This document shows positions 1 through 13,376 of a stretch of DNA of 64,000 nt, piece by piece (the stretch's first letter is position 1; each line of letters begins with the position of its first letter). A program made the position numbers and the translations under genes. Source of the stretch: Helopsaltes ochotensis (Eukaryota; Chordata; Aves; Passeriformes; Locustellidae). A model generated the notes under the pieces. It searched no databases, was not told the origin of the DNA, and worked only from the letters and a program-made list of their open reading frames with translations. Where the stretch lies: positions 172,745 to 236,744 of the forward strand of contig VXBM01000424.1 in assembly GCA_013400155.1 (NCBI GenBank), in the 5' to 3' direction.

Positions 1-3000
1 TTCTCTAAGAGAAAACCCATACTAAGTGTAATTCTGTTTCAATACCCATTGCATCTAGCATGATTTTAGTATAGTTTTGGAATCCAGGGGGATTTCCTTA
101 TTTCATGTAAGATGTCATCTGAGGTGATTTATACTTCTTTAAATGTACTCTCCCTTGAAACTTAAGTCCTTAAATGGTCTACATAAGTTTTGAAGGCTTG
201 CGTTGCCTTCAATATAGTTAGATTAAAACTTTCATTTCTATATAGATGTGGGGTTTGTCTGTATAATTTTTAAGTACATGAAAACAAGGTTAGCATTAAT
301 CTTACTTCCACGTTGTCCTCTGCTCAGCTGGAATATTTAATTTGTTTTCAGAGCCTTTTAATCCCCTGAAGTATCCCGATATTTCTTGTCAATAAAGGTC
401 ACTTAACTTGTGTAGGAAGTGCAATTTCTGTCAAGTTAGTCTACTGAGAGCCTTGTGCCTTAAGGAGCCTTTGTGATGATCTTTCCAGACAAAGCAGCAC
501 TTAAACCAATTTCATAATTTCTCCATAAGGTAAAAATTCTGCAATCCACTTGAATCAGAAACATATTTTTCTTCCTGTCTTCAACATGTTAATCTTTTAT
601 AATAATCATAATAATTGTAATGAAAAATGGAGATGTAGACAAAAGCAGTCATCACCACATACCATACTGTGGAATAAAAACAGACCTGGCCTTCCTACCT
701 ATTTTATTTCTTCCAAGGCCCTCACAAGCAGGGAAAGCCCATATCTTGAAGATTTTCCCAGTGCAGCATGTCTGAGATGTGGGCTTCTCTATCTGCCCAT
801 GCTATGAAATCTGCCATCTGTGTGTTTTATCCTACTACTGAAGTACTCTGTTGTCACTTTCCTAGCCTGGATGAAATCAGTGTTGTCCCACTTACATCAA
901 TTCTAAATATTGCTTGAAAGAGCATTTCCCAAGCTTGTGGCTTTGATCATATCATCTGTCTTTACATGTTTTATTGGTTCCTTCTTCTCTGTTGTACCCA
1001 ATATTGAAATTCTTGGTAAGATATCCTAACATTACCCATCATCTTCTGTTTATTACCAAACGTTTTGGTTTCTTGTCTCCATAATGCCATCCTAAGTCAC
1101 GTTGTCATTACACTTTCAAACAGTAGTCTTTTTGCTTTGTTTTAAATCCTTTCCACCTGGGAAGAGCTAACACTGTTTAAATAATAAATTCAGTGTGCTC
1201 CACTGTGTTATGGTCTTCTTTTAATTTACCTAGTATCACCAGGCAATCTTGCAAAATGAGTATTAGTAACATTTCAATTAAGACCTAGAAAAAGATCCTA
1301 TCAGAAGGACCTGTGTTTGTGTTTGCTTTGCATCTGCAGAATCGTATCTACTGGGAAGAGTTTTCTGTGCAGATGATAGGCAAAGGCCTGTAATGCAACA
1401 GAAACTTGCTGTGATGTCACTGATTACAGAGAACAAATCTAGTCTAGTGGCATTTCTAGGTGAATGGATTTGTCTGCAATGAGAAATACCATCAGTTACA
1501 AAAGTAAATTGTCCTGGGAAGAAAGATAAAGTATAATGTTAATACAAGAGAAAGGAAATCCTAAAGAATAATGAAACAAAATACAACTTTTTATGGAGCT
1601 ATTTGGTATTGAGGGTATTAAACTCAGTATGTGTTTTCTGGAGCTTCCCAAAATGATTTGTGCATCTCTGGTGGCTGTGGGAGCAAAGGGAGACATGTCA
1701 TTTTGGAACGCTTGAGGGTTGCATTGTGGCCTGCCAGAGGGGATGCAACCTACCTTCAGGAGACAGGAATTGCAATAATTATTGCACTTCTCTTCCAGTG
1801 ACTATGTACAAAATGGGAGTGACATGGTGAAACCCAAGTTGTGGTTCCAAGCGTTAATTCATTCTCTTTAATACCATTCTGAAAACCAGTGGGGGTTTTG
1901 TTATTGTCCTTTCAGGTTTGGGAGTGGGGTTTTTTAAAAGATACCTGAAAGTCTTAAGGCCAGTTTTGTTTGCCAGATTATTCAAAACTGTCTTGCATGC
2001 ACTGGCTCCCAGTGGAGGCAATTGGCAATGCTGCTGCGAGGTCACTGTTAACAAAAAGAGAACAACAACTGAAGAAAAAAATAAAAGCCCACCACCAAAG
2101 AACCCACAACTAAACCCATTTATTGAGGCCTTTACCTCTCTTTCCAGTGTTCACATAAAAACACCTGGATGTGCAGAGTGATTAAAATCACTGGGGCACT
2201 GTTGAAAGAAATAAAAAAAAACTTCTGAGCATTTGCTGCTATTAGAGGTTTAGGAGAGGTTTGCAAGCAGTGCCTTTCTTAAGACTTAAGAAAGTATTGT
2301 TTGCTTTTGTTATTCTGAGAATTACAAGCATAAAGAATGTAACAGGTCCCTTGGAGGTGCCAAGTCAGTTGCTTGTGAAATATCATCACAGAGATCCACT
2401 TGGTAGCACCACACTTCCATAAGTGAAAGTCACTTGTGATAAATTAGGGCAGATAAGTTTTCAAATACTACTGGGTACAAGTTTAAAGGAGGGAGCAAAC
2501 AGAGTAAAATCAAGGAATTTCCTGGTTTAAGGATTGAAGTAAGTACAGGAAACAAGATGCACCTTAAAATTCAAATGGACTCTGACCCTTTCTCTGTCTT
2601 ATAAACATGATGGCGTATTTCTTCTGGTTTTACCACAGGGGCAATATTTTGTGGAAGTTATTTTAGTGTAAAGGTAAAACGTGAGAGAAGTTCACAGTTG
2701 CCATTAAGAATCACAGAAAATGAACAAAACCACTGGGGCTGGGCAATTCCCAGCTCTGGCCTGGACTGCAGTGGGGGAAGCTGGAACAAGGAGGGGTCTC
2801 TGAATGGCCCCTGCAGCCCCTCACCCTGGGACAGCTCACTTCCAGGGTGGAATCCCCTTGACTGGGCTAAGCCAGTCCTGTTGCCACTGTGCCATTGCTG
2901 GCAGTGGAGAGAAACAGGCAGGTGTGGGTATGGCTTCTCCAACCACCTTGGGTGGTGGCGGTGATCCTTCTCTGCCAGCTGTGGAAGGGACAGGATGCAT

Positions 3001-6000
3001 GGCTTTTATGTGGCTGCAGTTTGTTGGCTGCATTGCTGTATTTTGAAAGCTGTTTCTGAACCTAACTCCTGTACTGGTTACAAATGGTTTAATTTCCAGC
3101 ATAAATTTTTAATTTTACTTAGCAGCATTTCCTATAGTGATAGTGTCAAACTTGTTGCATTGCAGTGTTCACTCTTCCCTCCATATGTACTCTTCTGTGG
3201 AGTGAAGCATTTTTAAAAAATAAAATGTTTTTTCCAGCATAGTTTGTGTAGATTGTATGCATCTAGAGCCAGTTTACAGAAGAGTGGTGGAAGAATCTTT
3301 GTTCCACATCAAAGTCTGTATATCCTCACATACATATATCTGTATCTATCTATATATGAAGTTTTAAAATCTGAAAACATTTGGCATGACAATGGTCTGT
3401 GATCACAAAAGCCAAAACAAAACAAAACAGAAGTTTTGTGCAATTTGACCAATGCTTCCCACCGAAACTGATAACTGGTGTGGGAATTGCCTGTAATGGT
3501 CACTGCCTATACATTTAATGGCTTGGGAAGAAACCTGGTCTCTACCACAGGAGGGCAAGTTCAGGGACAGCTTTTCATTCTCAATTGCTTTTTAAGGCAG
3601 TTGTGGTTTGTATGTGTGTGGTAACTGAGGAAAGGGTGTAGCTGGCATCTTCACAATTAAAAATCACCTCATCACCAGCACATGGGTGCTTTGCTGTGCC
3701 TCTCTTTGGTTCTGGGAGCTTTGGAATGTATAAGAAAGCAGCATCTGGGAACAGGTTTGAAAGATGAGGAGGGGGACACTGCTGTTGGGGCTGGGGACAT
3801 CCTGGGACTGAGCTCCTCATGTACCTGTCAGCATGCTGCGAGGTGGGTGTGCCAGTCATTGACTGAAATCTCTTAAGGTTTGGTAGTAGTTGCTAAGCAA
3901 CTGCAAAACACTTCAACATGATTTTTTTTCCTTACCCATGGACTGATTTTGCAGTAGAGGAGAGGGGGAGTGAGGAGCACTCTGGGGTGGCTGCCCAGAA
4001 GCCCCTCTCCTTCCTTCCACGTGTCATGGCCAAGGTGATGGAGAAGGACCCAGGCTTGTACTGTGCTCCTCTTGCAAATTCCCAACTCTTTCATGCTGTT
4101 ACAGCAGTTTCATTTTTTTTTGCCATGTACATAAATATTGTTCGAGACAAGAGAAAATGCTGTATTTTAAACATTCCTCTGACAAGCGGCAAAATTTTCC
4201 AATAAAACTTGGGTGTTTTAAGGAAGGCAGTTTCGCAGCAAAGGGACATAACATGAGAGGTCTGATGATGATCCAGAAGTGCTCTCCACCCCCAAAGGAC
4301 AGGTATGCTCTCAGCACAGTCATCATTGAAAATAAGTTTTGCACCAACCCATCAGTTGACACACTGTAAAAACATCCAGGTGTGTAAATTGTTATAGCAA
4401 TTAGCATCCCATCTATTAAGTCAGAAGTTCTACAGTTGGTATTTCAAATTATTTCCTATAAATGATATCTTACATGTAAGCATTATGTTCAAGTGATTGC
4501 AGCTTGAAATTGGCTGGTGTCTCATGCATTTTTATCACTAAAATACAATGTCCTTGTTGGCGGTAGCTTAGTTTTGGTATTTGATTTGTTTTCAAGCACC
4601 TTACTTCTACAAGTCATGTATTGTTTTTTTGGCAGGCAGCTGCTTGGCATTCAGAGCCACTAGTTTGCAGTAACAGTTGTTGGTTCTGGTCCTTATTGGT
4701 TTTTCTTTCCAATTAAAATGCAGCTGTTATGACTTCTGGAGTGAATGAGGATTATTTTATTTAATGATGTAAATGGGAGAATCCTAAAGTAAGGACCTGT
4801 CCTCCAAAACAGCTGGGAAAAGACCGGGCTGGGAGGCCTCAATGTTTAGTGAGAAGTACCCTGGGCTGTGATTTTTGTGACAAACTGCATAAAAAGATCT
4901 GGTGTTTCTTTTCTCATGTAAATGGAAGGGAATTAATGATTCGGAGAAGATTATCCTAAAGGATTTTTCACACTGCATCTTTTACAACATAATAGGAGAA
5001 TGTACAATTGCTAATGCCTTTGAACTTGGTTGGGTTTGTTTTTTGTTTTTTTGGTTTTGGGGGTTTTTTGTGACATTTGGAGCACTTGCAGATATAACAC
5101 TTGTACTTTCTTTTTAGGGAGTAAAAATAAGTTGTGGTATTTTTAACTTTTTTGCTCAGGTATGTGTTCAGTGCTGTATATGGAAAATTCCTGAGCCACC
5201 TTTTGTTTTAGTTATAGCCTAAAAGCTGTAATCAGCAGAAGAGGAAGCCACACACACAAATCGTTGCAATGTATTGCACACCGGACAATTCTGTTAAACC
5301 GGCCATTTGAAGTTAGGAAGTCAAGCAGGCTGAAGGTGGACAATGATTTGAGCTTTATGTGTAATTTCACTTTGGTGGCTCATTCATGCATATTTGTTTT
5401 TTGAAAAGATTGTGGTACACTCTTTCCCCAAACTCCACCCATACAGCAGTAAGTCACTCACAACTAAGTAAGTCCATCCACACTGGAAATCACAGGAGTT
5501 CAACTGTTGCACTGTGTATAAATACATACATAGAGAGATTGTGTGTATGTACTTATGTATATATGCTACTACACACATATATGTAGCATATTTTGACTGT
5601 TCTCCTTTTTTTCTTCCAGATGTGACTTTTTGGAAAGCAAGGGGTAGAGTGGGATGGGAATCCCATGGTATTCTGGCTTTTACTGCTGTTTCACGGGGCA
5701 AAGAAAGGCGAGGAGCAATTGAGAGTTCTTGTAAGTCTTCTTGGAAGGATTTCCACAGTGTCTTTGGACAGTTTTCTTCATTTTCCTCCAGCTTTCTGAA
5801 AGGAATATAAATTACAGCAAGTTGTTTCAATAGATTAATCAAATATGCTTAGGCATTACCTCTCAACTATAAAAGGCAGGATCATCTAGAAAAGTAAAAA
5901 CTAGTCAGCCAGACCAAAAGTAGGGAAGTTGGATATTTGATATATTCTCACACTAATAAAGGGAGTAAACATTCTTATTAATTTTCATAACAAAAGTGTA

Positions 6001-7153
6001 TATAACTTGACAACTTATTGAACTGAGAGATCGACTTAGAAGATCAGTGCTATTGGCAAGTGATATTGTAAACCAATACATCAAGCTTTTATTGACACAA
6101 CCATAAGCCAACAACTTTTATTTTCCTCTTTCATTTCAACACAACAAGTGTCAGAGATAAGTTCATGTAATCTCAATATTTTTTTGACTTCTCTTTTTAT
6201 AAACAGCAAGACCAAAGGAATGCTCCAGGGAGGTTGTTACAGCAGGCTTATGATACAAAAAAACATACAATTAGGTACTATCTCTTAATAGAAAATATCC
6301 GAAAACAAGTCTTCAAGATTTTAACTCCAATGCTTGATGCTGTTTGAATACAGACCATTGCATGAAAACTTGCTGGATGGATCTAGCTCCTTGTCCACAT
6401 GGGATCTTGTAGTGGCCCTTGGTGAGGGTTGGCTGTACAGAGAGCATTTATTCTCAGGGTGATAGTTTTCTTTTGGAGATACAGAGAAACCCATGTGTTT
6501 AACAAATTTGTGTGAATGTAGGACAGATACACTGGTTGGTGTGGATGTGATGGCCGTGAAGATGATGCCTTTTGAACACTGAACTTTACGTGAGAATGTT
6601 TTTAACTTGAGTATTCTCAGTTTGAAGATTGTCTGATCAAGGATGGCAGGTTGACTTTTAGGGCATCCAGTGCCATTTAACATGCCCCAGGGTATCAGGG
6701 ACAGCATGTTGGGCAGGATCCTGGTGTGTGAGAAGCTCTGAGAGTGTTTCAAATAGCGCTGTGACAAGGACAGATTGTCTTCTGTTTGTGACCACTCTGG
6801 AAAAGTAAAACCAGAGGTGTGGTGTTAGAACTTTATATGCCTGGGAACTGAAACTACAACTACCCTTAGCAAGTCCTAAGAGCTGATTTTTTTTTTTTGC
6901 TGGTGATGGTGGTTCTATTTCTGTTATTTATTCCTGCATGATAAACAAAACAAATTCTCAACAATATATTAAAAAGGTGTAGGAATAGCAAAAATAATCA
7001 TAAATAGTTAAAGTAACCAAATACAAACAAAGGAAAAAGCCCAATAAAACCCCAACCCCCCAAAAATGAAAAAGCAAGAGTTTTTGTAACTTGCTTGGTC
7101 ACTAACTCGATTATAATGGCTGTATAAAAAGTGGTCCATTTTGGTAGTACATT
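1..7153. other. non-coding DNA, no gene recognised
   Basis: I see no recognisable exon series, repeat family or RNA gene here. Open frames on both strands are short and unlike known proteins; the longest are about 150 codons, on the minus strand at 5384-5842 and 6321-6767. A GC-richer patch lies at about 2740-2970, T/G-rich tracts at 5036-5080, and TA/CA-type low complexity at 3325-3355 and 5515-5592. It is probably intronic or upstream sequence of the downstream FAM110B gene; this is inference from position only. Confidence 0.5.
5561..5591. repeat. short inverted repeat in TA/CA-rich tract
   Basis: Arms ATATGCTAC (5561-5569) and GTAGCATAT (5583-5591) are perfect reverse complements separated by 13 bases of CA/TA repeat. 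The hairpin sits inside a degenerate (TG)n/(CA)n/(TA)n tract from about 5515. Such tracts form inverted repeats easily by chance, so no function is claimed. Confidence 0.7.
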
Positions 7154-7171
7154 ATGTTACCATGGTAACAT
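7154..7171. promoter_or_regulatory. perfect 18-bp palindrome matching an RFX X-box
   Basis: ATGTTACCATGGTAACAT reads identically on both strands. Its 14-bp core GTTACCATGGTAAC (7156-7169) fits the full two-half-site X-box consensus GTTRCCNNGGYAAC bound by RFX transcription factors. RFX proteins regulate ciliary and centrosomal genes in animals. The nearest recognised gene, FAM110B, belongs to a family of centrosome/spindle-pole-associated proteins, but it lies about 40 kb away. The match is seen directly; binding and target are inference. Confidence 0.55.
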
Positions 7172-10149
7172 TGACATACTAATTTAGAAACCCTTCAGGC
7201 TGGCTTTGAGAACACGAACATTGCACTAGGATACCAAAACATGAAAAGACTTATTGTGAAAGTAACTGCTAAATGTTTAGGATGAGCCCTCTAGATACAT
7301 GTGGACTTTTCCCCCATCCCCAAAACTTCAATTAGGATCCACGTTTGCTTATACTGTTAAAAATATCTTAACCAGATTTATCTTAATGGTTTTACAGTGT
7401 TTCTTATTAAATCCTTTTGTTTTCTTCTTGGAATGCGACTTTGGGGTCCCATTGTGACGGCCATGTTAGGTGTAGCTCCTTAGTCCTCCACCTGCAGGGG
7501 GCTGTTATTAGGGCTACTTGCTTCATTCTCCTGATATGTGGACTGTAAATTGCACTTCTAGTCCTGGGTGTTAACAGGTCCTGCATCATCTTACTTGTGT
7601 GTGGTCACAGATTTTTTCCAGTGGCATTGAATTGTGTCAGCTGGACCAGTAAATTTGCTCCCATTTAATTTCTGCATATTTGAAAAAGAATAGTTCTGTT
7701 GAAGTGCTATGTAACTGGTACTGTGATACCCACTTTATAATCATCCAAAGTAAGTTGCCACAAGTAGGGAGCATGCCTGTTACACTTCCTGTAGTGGGCA
7801 ACTTCCTATGCGGTAGAGAAATTTGTAGGCTCAGTTCCTTGAACCTGTTCTCATAACACCCTCAAAGGCTGGCCTGAGCCCTTGTTTCTGGCTGAGGTTG
7901 GCAAAAACTGGAGCTGTGTGGGAATTAGCAAGGCCTGAACATGCCTGGGGTGCTGCTAAGTTATGGTCCTGTTCATTACAAGGGATTTTTGGCAACAATT
8001 CTTCACTCACAGTAGGAAGTACCACTTTTTTTCTTTTTCACATCAATAGATACATGCACACAACTGGATTTGTAACTTCTTTACCTAACTCAGTTAAGTT
8101 AAACAAAACAAATTTTAGCACGGGAAATAAGCATTATTTATTAGATCTCAGTTAAACTGATTCTGCAGTCTAAAGAAGACTTTTGCCTGAAAATAAGCGA
8201 CAAAAAGATTGAAACATCAAAAAATATTGTTAAAACAGAGTTGGCTAAACGGTAATCTCCTTTACCAAGTCTTTGCTTTGTAGCAACTTGTGTACTTCTT
8301 GTTTTATGATAATTTCTTAAATCCTTTTTTTGGGAGTGGAGGTAGGTTTTAATCTTAATTTTTAAGTGGTACTAAATTGACAGATCTGTGAATCAACAAA
8401 TCAACAGGCAGGATTAGAATGTAACACCAGCTTGGGCAAAATAAGGGTGTTCTAGATTTGAAGCCTTTATTAAAAAAAAAAAGGTAAATGGCATTTTGAG
8501 CCCTTCTGGTCACAAGGATTACTGTTAAATCTATGAGCAGAATGCAGCCAACAGATTCTCAGGTGTCTCTGTACTATGGAGATGGTTCATGTGCCATGCC
8601 AGCCCAAGAGGGTGTTGACTCTGAAGCAGAACAACTTCAGCCTGTGTCTGAGGACTGCTGTATCTTCTCATCTGATCATGCATTGAGCGCTCCGGTGTGC
8701 AGGGCTCCTCTGCAGCTCGAGGGGAGACACACTCCAAACCAAAACAAGGTGGTGCTGTGTCCATGCCAGGATTTCAGGCTTTCCCATCATGATTAATGCT
8801 GTGCAGATGTCAATTTATAAGGAGTAACCAGTGCTGTGAACAGGGCATGTCATATGCATTAACCAAAGTAGTTAAAGTTGAGATTTTTAAAGAAAAGCTG
8901 AACTAAGATAAAGGAAATCGTGTTTCTCAAGTCTACTCGCAATTGAACCAGGCTACAAATTATGCTTTTCCTCCCTGTGTTCCCTACCTCCTTTTGAGGA
9001 GATGACATTATTTTTATCCTGGATCACTTCTTTATCTTGATTTTGCTGCCCCTCTATAAGCAGCTGCACCAGTGTAACCCAAGGGTTTTTCAGAGGAGAG
9101 AGAAAGGTCTTGCTGCCACAGGAGAGGCAGGCAAAGCCATGCTCCCAATGGAGTACAGATCCCAGCAGCCTTATTCAGTTGCAGAGGGTGCCTGCAGCCA
9201 CCCATCCTCATCACCAAGCCTCTTCTCTTGGCAGCCTGACCCTGCCCAGACACAGTCTTCAGCATCCTGGTGATGTGCTGCTGGGCCAAAATGGCCTCAT
9301 TTTCAGTCAGAGAGGTACCAGTGCTGGAACAGTACCTAAGGAAGTTGGTCTCAGACTGGGATGAGCTTCTGACCAGATCTCAGGGGGAGGTTGGGGCACA
9401 CATCTGTGGGACCCTTCCAAGGACACTGGTGCTGGGCAAGGACACTGGTAGCACAGAGAGGAGCACTGGTGGGGATGCAGTGGGTGGGAACCCAGCCTCC
9501 TCTCATCAGCAGGGGTGAAAAGTGGACCATGTCTTAAGGCTGGGTTTGCATGCTGGGGGGAGAGTGCAAGCTGAAGCTGCTGAGATCGCAGCTGTGTGTT
9601 CCAGCCTGGCTCTGCTCCCCCTTCCCCTGCAGCCTCCTGGCCCAGCCAGAGGCCATGGCGTGGGGGAGCGCGTGGCGGCTCGTGCTGCTGAGTTATCCCA
9701 GCTGTGCTTCAGCTGCTCCCTTTCCCCTGCAAGAGTAAATAAATATTTAGAGATTGAATTACATTATCTAGCAAAAACAATTTCCTTTTTTCATGTGCTT
9801 TGCTCCTTAGAGCTCACTAGCAGCAGCAATGACATTGGGGAATTATCTAGAGACAAAAAAAAAATAATTGTAAATCTGTCTGGATTTATCTACTAAAAAT
9901 ACATTTTGACAACAGTCATTTAGTTTAAGAATTTGTGTCCTGCCTGAGCTCCCTGTTTAGTTTGTCCAGTTCCAAATCCTTTTGCTATTAAATGTTTTTT
10001 TTTGGATGTCTGAGAGGCTTTTCTCATTTCCAGTTGCTAGAGAATCAGTATCCTATAGTTTTTCAAACTTGAAAAGATTAGGGTGCTTTTTAATAACCGT
10101 AATCTAATTGATTTCAGAGTGCTTTGTGGGTGAGGACGGGGGCAGTGGT
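7172..10149. other. non-coding DNA, no gene recognised
   Basis: No coding gene or interspersed repeat is recognised. A CTCF-like string occurs at about 7491-7504 (CCTGCAGGGGGCTG). A GC-richer segment at about 9040-9740 contains several overlapping short open frames in all registers with no family resemblance. Overlapping frames of this kind are expected where GC content lowers stop-codon frequency. Confidence 0.5.
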
Positions 10150-10305
10150 GGTGGTTTCCTTCTTTTTTTTCTTTTATTTCTGTGTTGAGTGTTTGGTTTG
10201 GTTTGGGATTTTTTTCATTTGGGTTATGTTTTTTGTTTGGGAGGGGTTTGGGGTTTGGAGGGTTACTTATTTTGTTTGTTTGTCTTGTTTTGTTTTCTCT
10301 AAGTG
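10150..10305. repeat. GT-rich low-complexity block
   Basis: The plus strand is almost entirely T and G, in runs such as TTTGGTTTGG and TTTTGTTTGTTTG; the minus strand is correspondingly A/C-rich. This explains the long open frames seen on both strands (for example the Asn/Pro/Lys-rich minus-strand frame at 10037-10381), which are composition artefacts and not genes. Confidence 0.8.
10239..10262 (+). other. G-quadruplex-like motif
   Basis: Four runs of three or more G (10239-10241, 10243-10246, 10250-10253, 10260-10262) are separated by loops of 1, 3 and 6 bases, which fits the usual G3+N1-7 quadruplex rule on the plus strand. It lies inside the GT-rich block. Whether it folds in cells is unknown. 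Confidence 0.5.
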
Positions 10306-12818
10306 TACTATTTGCTGCTTTCCAGATGAGGAAACCAACGCAGGGAGGCAAAGCCGAATCCCTCCCAACAGCAGCAGCCACCCGCTGCTATGCTGCAGTA
10401 CAGAATGTTAAAGCAGAGGCTGTTTTGTTTCTTTCCACACCTCAAATCCAAGCACCCACTTCCAGCATCCTGATGCAGGCTGTTTGTGGGCTGGTTTCAC
10501 CTTCCTTCCCCTGGAAGGAAGACACGGGTGCATCACCACCCGGCTCTTGGGGCTGTCCCTTCCCACAAAGGTGGGGTGCTTTTACCTACAGCACCTGTGC
10601 CAGTGTCCTGTTTGACACTAAAGTTTTGTGTTAGAGCAGTACAGACTGATTGGATTTATGGGAGAGTGTTCCAGGCTTCTTTTCCAAGCACGTTGTATGG
10701 ATTTTTTTTGTTGTTGTTGCATGCTCTTTTTCAAAAGCCGCATGTTTCATCCTCACTCCAGGGTTACTTTTTATTTGGTTTATCCTACCTTCCCTGAATA
10801 CCTTAGAAGTTGTTACTTCTTTGTGCACTCAGCAGTGCTCCCCATCAGGAAAGAGGTGGCTTGCAGGGCTGTTCATCCAATTTTTGTTCCCGGTTCCAAG
10901 CTTTTTTTTTGCCTATATGTTAATATTTGCCATGCCCGATGAGACTGGGCTTTGCCCCTGCTGTCAGTGACACAAGTTGCACATTTTCTCACAGTCTAGC
11001 TAAGGGATAGACAGACAACAGAGTGGTTGTCACAACTGGAATTAACATAACACGCCATATGGTCCCTACATCACCTTTCTTTTCAATATTTGTCTGCTGC
11101 AGAAAAATTATTGAAAACAGTCGTCCATTTCCAAACTTAAGTCTTCAATACAAACTGTTTCTTTTTCTTCCTCAACCTCCTGCATTTAGTTTACAGAGGC
11201 ACTGTTGTTCTTAGACTAGCAAATAAAAAAACTCCTCAGGTGCTAAAAATAACCTAACTGTAACTCAATAAATTATTTTCTGCAATTTCTTACTTTTTAA
11301 GCAGCAACGTTATTTAGTATTCCCAGTAGGTGGGCATCTCTGACAGGTCTATTTTTCTCTAATACAGCAGTATAATCTCTGATCCATGGGTCTGTTACTG
11401 ATGTCTTCTCCTCAGTTTCCAGCTTCCCATTGCTTTATTAAAGAAGTCAGTCTAAGCTTATATAGCTTTAATTCTGGGTTGTTGGTTTGTTTGGTTTTTT
11501 TCCTTCAAAATAGGTTCTATATAATTTCTGCCAGTATTTTAGGACTTGCAGTCAAAATTACTTCATCAAAATAATCTGATGGGGAGTGTGATAAAGCAGG
11601 ATTTATCTGCGCATTTCTTCTGTCCTGCTTTGTCTCTCCAAAAGGCTTCATTTTTGTCCTTTCTAAACTAAACTGCTCATATGAAGAGGATTCAGATGCT
11701 GTATGAATGACATTCGAATTATGAAGAGCTGAAAATACATGTCTGGACAAATATTTAAAGTTCAAAAGAACCTAAAGAGGTCAGAAACATAAAACAAAAT
11801 GCAAAACTGCAATTAACTTTACAGAAGTGTATCCCAAATGAAACATGCAAACAACTATTGCATGTTGTGGAGAGACTTCAAAAAGGGTAATGCCATAAAA
11901 TACTTGGGAATAATACCAGGAAGGGTCTGAAATACAGAGGGAGGGAGCCTCACAATGGTTGGTCATATAAAGATACCCAACTGCAGGAGGGAGTAGTGGC
12001 TCTGAAGGTTTGATTCTGACCCCACTCAAGTTGGATCCCTCTTGATGTTGGCTGGCATTGCAAAAAACTTTGTTTCTCCTGTGTGGGCACCTCATCTAAG
12101 CAGTCAGTTGTAGATGCTTTATACCTTGGGGGATATTGTCACCAGTATTTGAAGTATTTCAGGAAAGAAAAGCACAAATGTGAGAAATAAAATTGAGGGT
12201 GAAATAAAATTGAAGCACAAAAGAGAATTTCATTATAGTTGATGTAACAAGAATCAGGAATTAACAGAGAAAAACTTAGAAGTACTCATTTTGTAGATGC
12301 ATATATCCAGAGAATGGTCTGCTACAGAAACTGGGAAAAGGCTCTACCACCTATGGTTTCTAGTTCTAGATCTCACAAGCCAGTAGCCAAGAGATGGTAG
12401 AGAATAATCTTTAATTGGCAGGATTGGATAAAGGATCAGTCCCTTTTCCTAACATCTATAATTTCTAATTGCTTGTTAGTCTTTTAGATGTGTGAAAGTT
12501 ATAACAGCAATGCCTGTCTCTGATTCTCCTGCAAATCTCCCACCAGTGAAAAAAAATTGTATCATGTGAATGAATTTTGCTGTTTCTCTAAAAACCTATT
12601 AACTAAATTAGGCAATATGAACTTGACTTACTATGATAGATCTGCTTTCTGTTGTCATAATACAGAGATGATACTGACTTTTCTTCCCTTTATAATTTCA
12701 TTTGCAGTGTTTTCATATGACCTATCTCCATCTACATAAATTGTGGGGATTTTATTCCCCCAAGTTGGATCTATTCTGGCACATCTCCTTGTTCTCTTCT
12801 TTAAAACTGAGACTTGAA
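10306..12818. other. non-coding DNA, no gene recognised
   Basis: Mixed-composition sequence with overlapping short frames in several registers at 10480-10970, none resembling a known protein. A string at about 10322-10358 is weakly reminiscent of a MIR SINE core but too short to call. Nothing else stands out. Confidence 0.45.
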
Positions 12819-13376
12819 TAATCATTTAGGTTGGAAAGGACATAGAGTGCCACCAAGTTCAACCCTTAACCCAGCAGTGCCAAGGCCACCATTAAGTCAT
12901 GTCCCTAAGCACCACATCTTCACATATTTTACATATCTCCACTCAACCCTTTCTATGGACAGCCTGTTCCAGTGCTTTTCATGAATTTTTTTTTTCCTGG
13001 TATCCAATCTTGACCTTCCATTGCACAGCTTGAGGCCATTTACTCTTGTCCTATTGTTTGTTACCTGGGGAAAAAGACTGACCCCACCTCACTACAAGAT
13101 CCTTTCAGGAGTTATAGAGAGTTGCAAGGTCTCTCTCCTTAGCCTCCTTTCCTTCAGGATGAATAACCCCAGCTCCTTCAGCTGCTCCTCATAGTACTTG
13201 TGCTCCAGACTCTTCACCAGCTCCTTTGCCCTTCTCTGGACATGCTCCAACAAACATCGCAGTGTCTTTCTTGTAGTGAAGGGCCCAAAACTGGACACAG
13301 GACTTGAAATTCAGCCTCACTAATGCCAGGTACAGGAGATCACTGCCCTAGTCTTGCTGGCCACACTGTTTATTCC
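12819..13376 (-). mobile_element. CR1 LINE fragment, 3' end, minus orientation
   Basis: The left edge reads AATCATTTAGGTTGGAAAGG, the reverse complement of the CR1 3' tail. It is followed by the typical CR1 order read backwards: a GTTCAACC-like segment, a CTCCACTCAACC-like segment, then the end of ORF2. On the minus strand a frame at 13092-13298 shows the ORF2 C-terminal signature (LEHVQRRAKELVKSLEH followed by LKELGLFILKERRLRRETL). The copy is 5'-truncated and interrupted by stops, so it is a dead insertion. The right boundary is approximate. Confidence 0.88.

Noticed and set aside
6321..6767. 148-codon minus-strand frame
   Set aside because: No domain, no family resemblance and no splice or promoter context; probably chance.
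10322..10358. Short resemblance to a MIR SINE core (CCAGATGAGGAAACC)
   Set aside because: Too short and without flanking MIR sequence; could be chance.
10037..10381. Asn/Pro/Lys-rich minus-strand frame of 114 codons
   Set aside because: Translation of the GT-rich low-complexity block; composition artefact.
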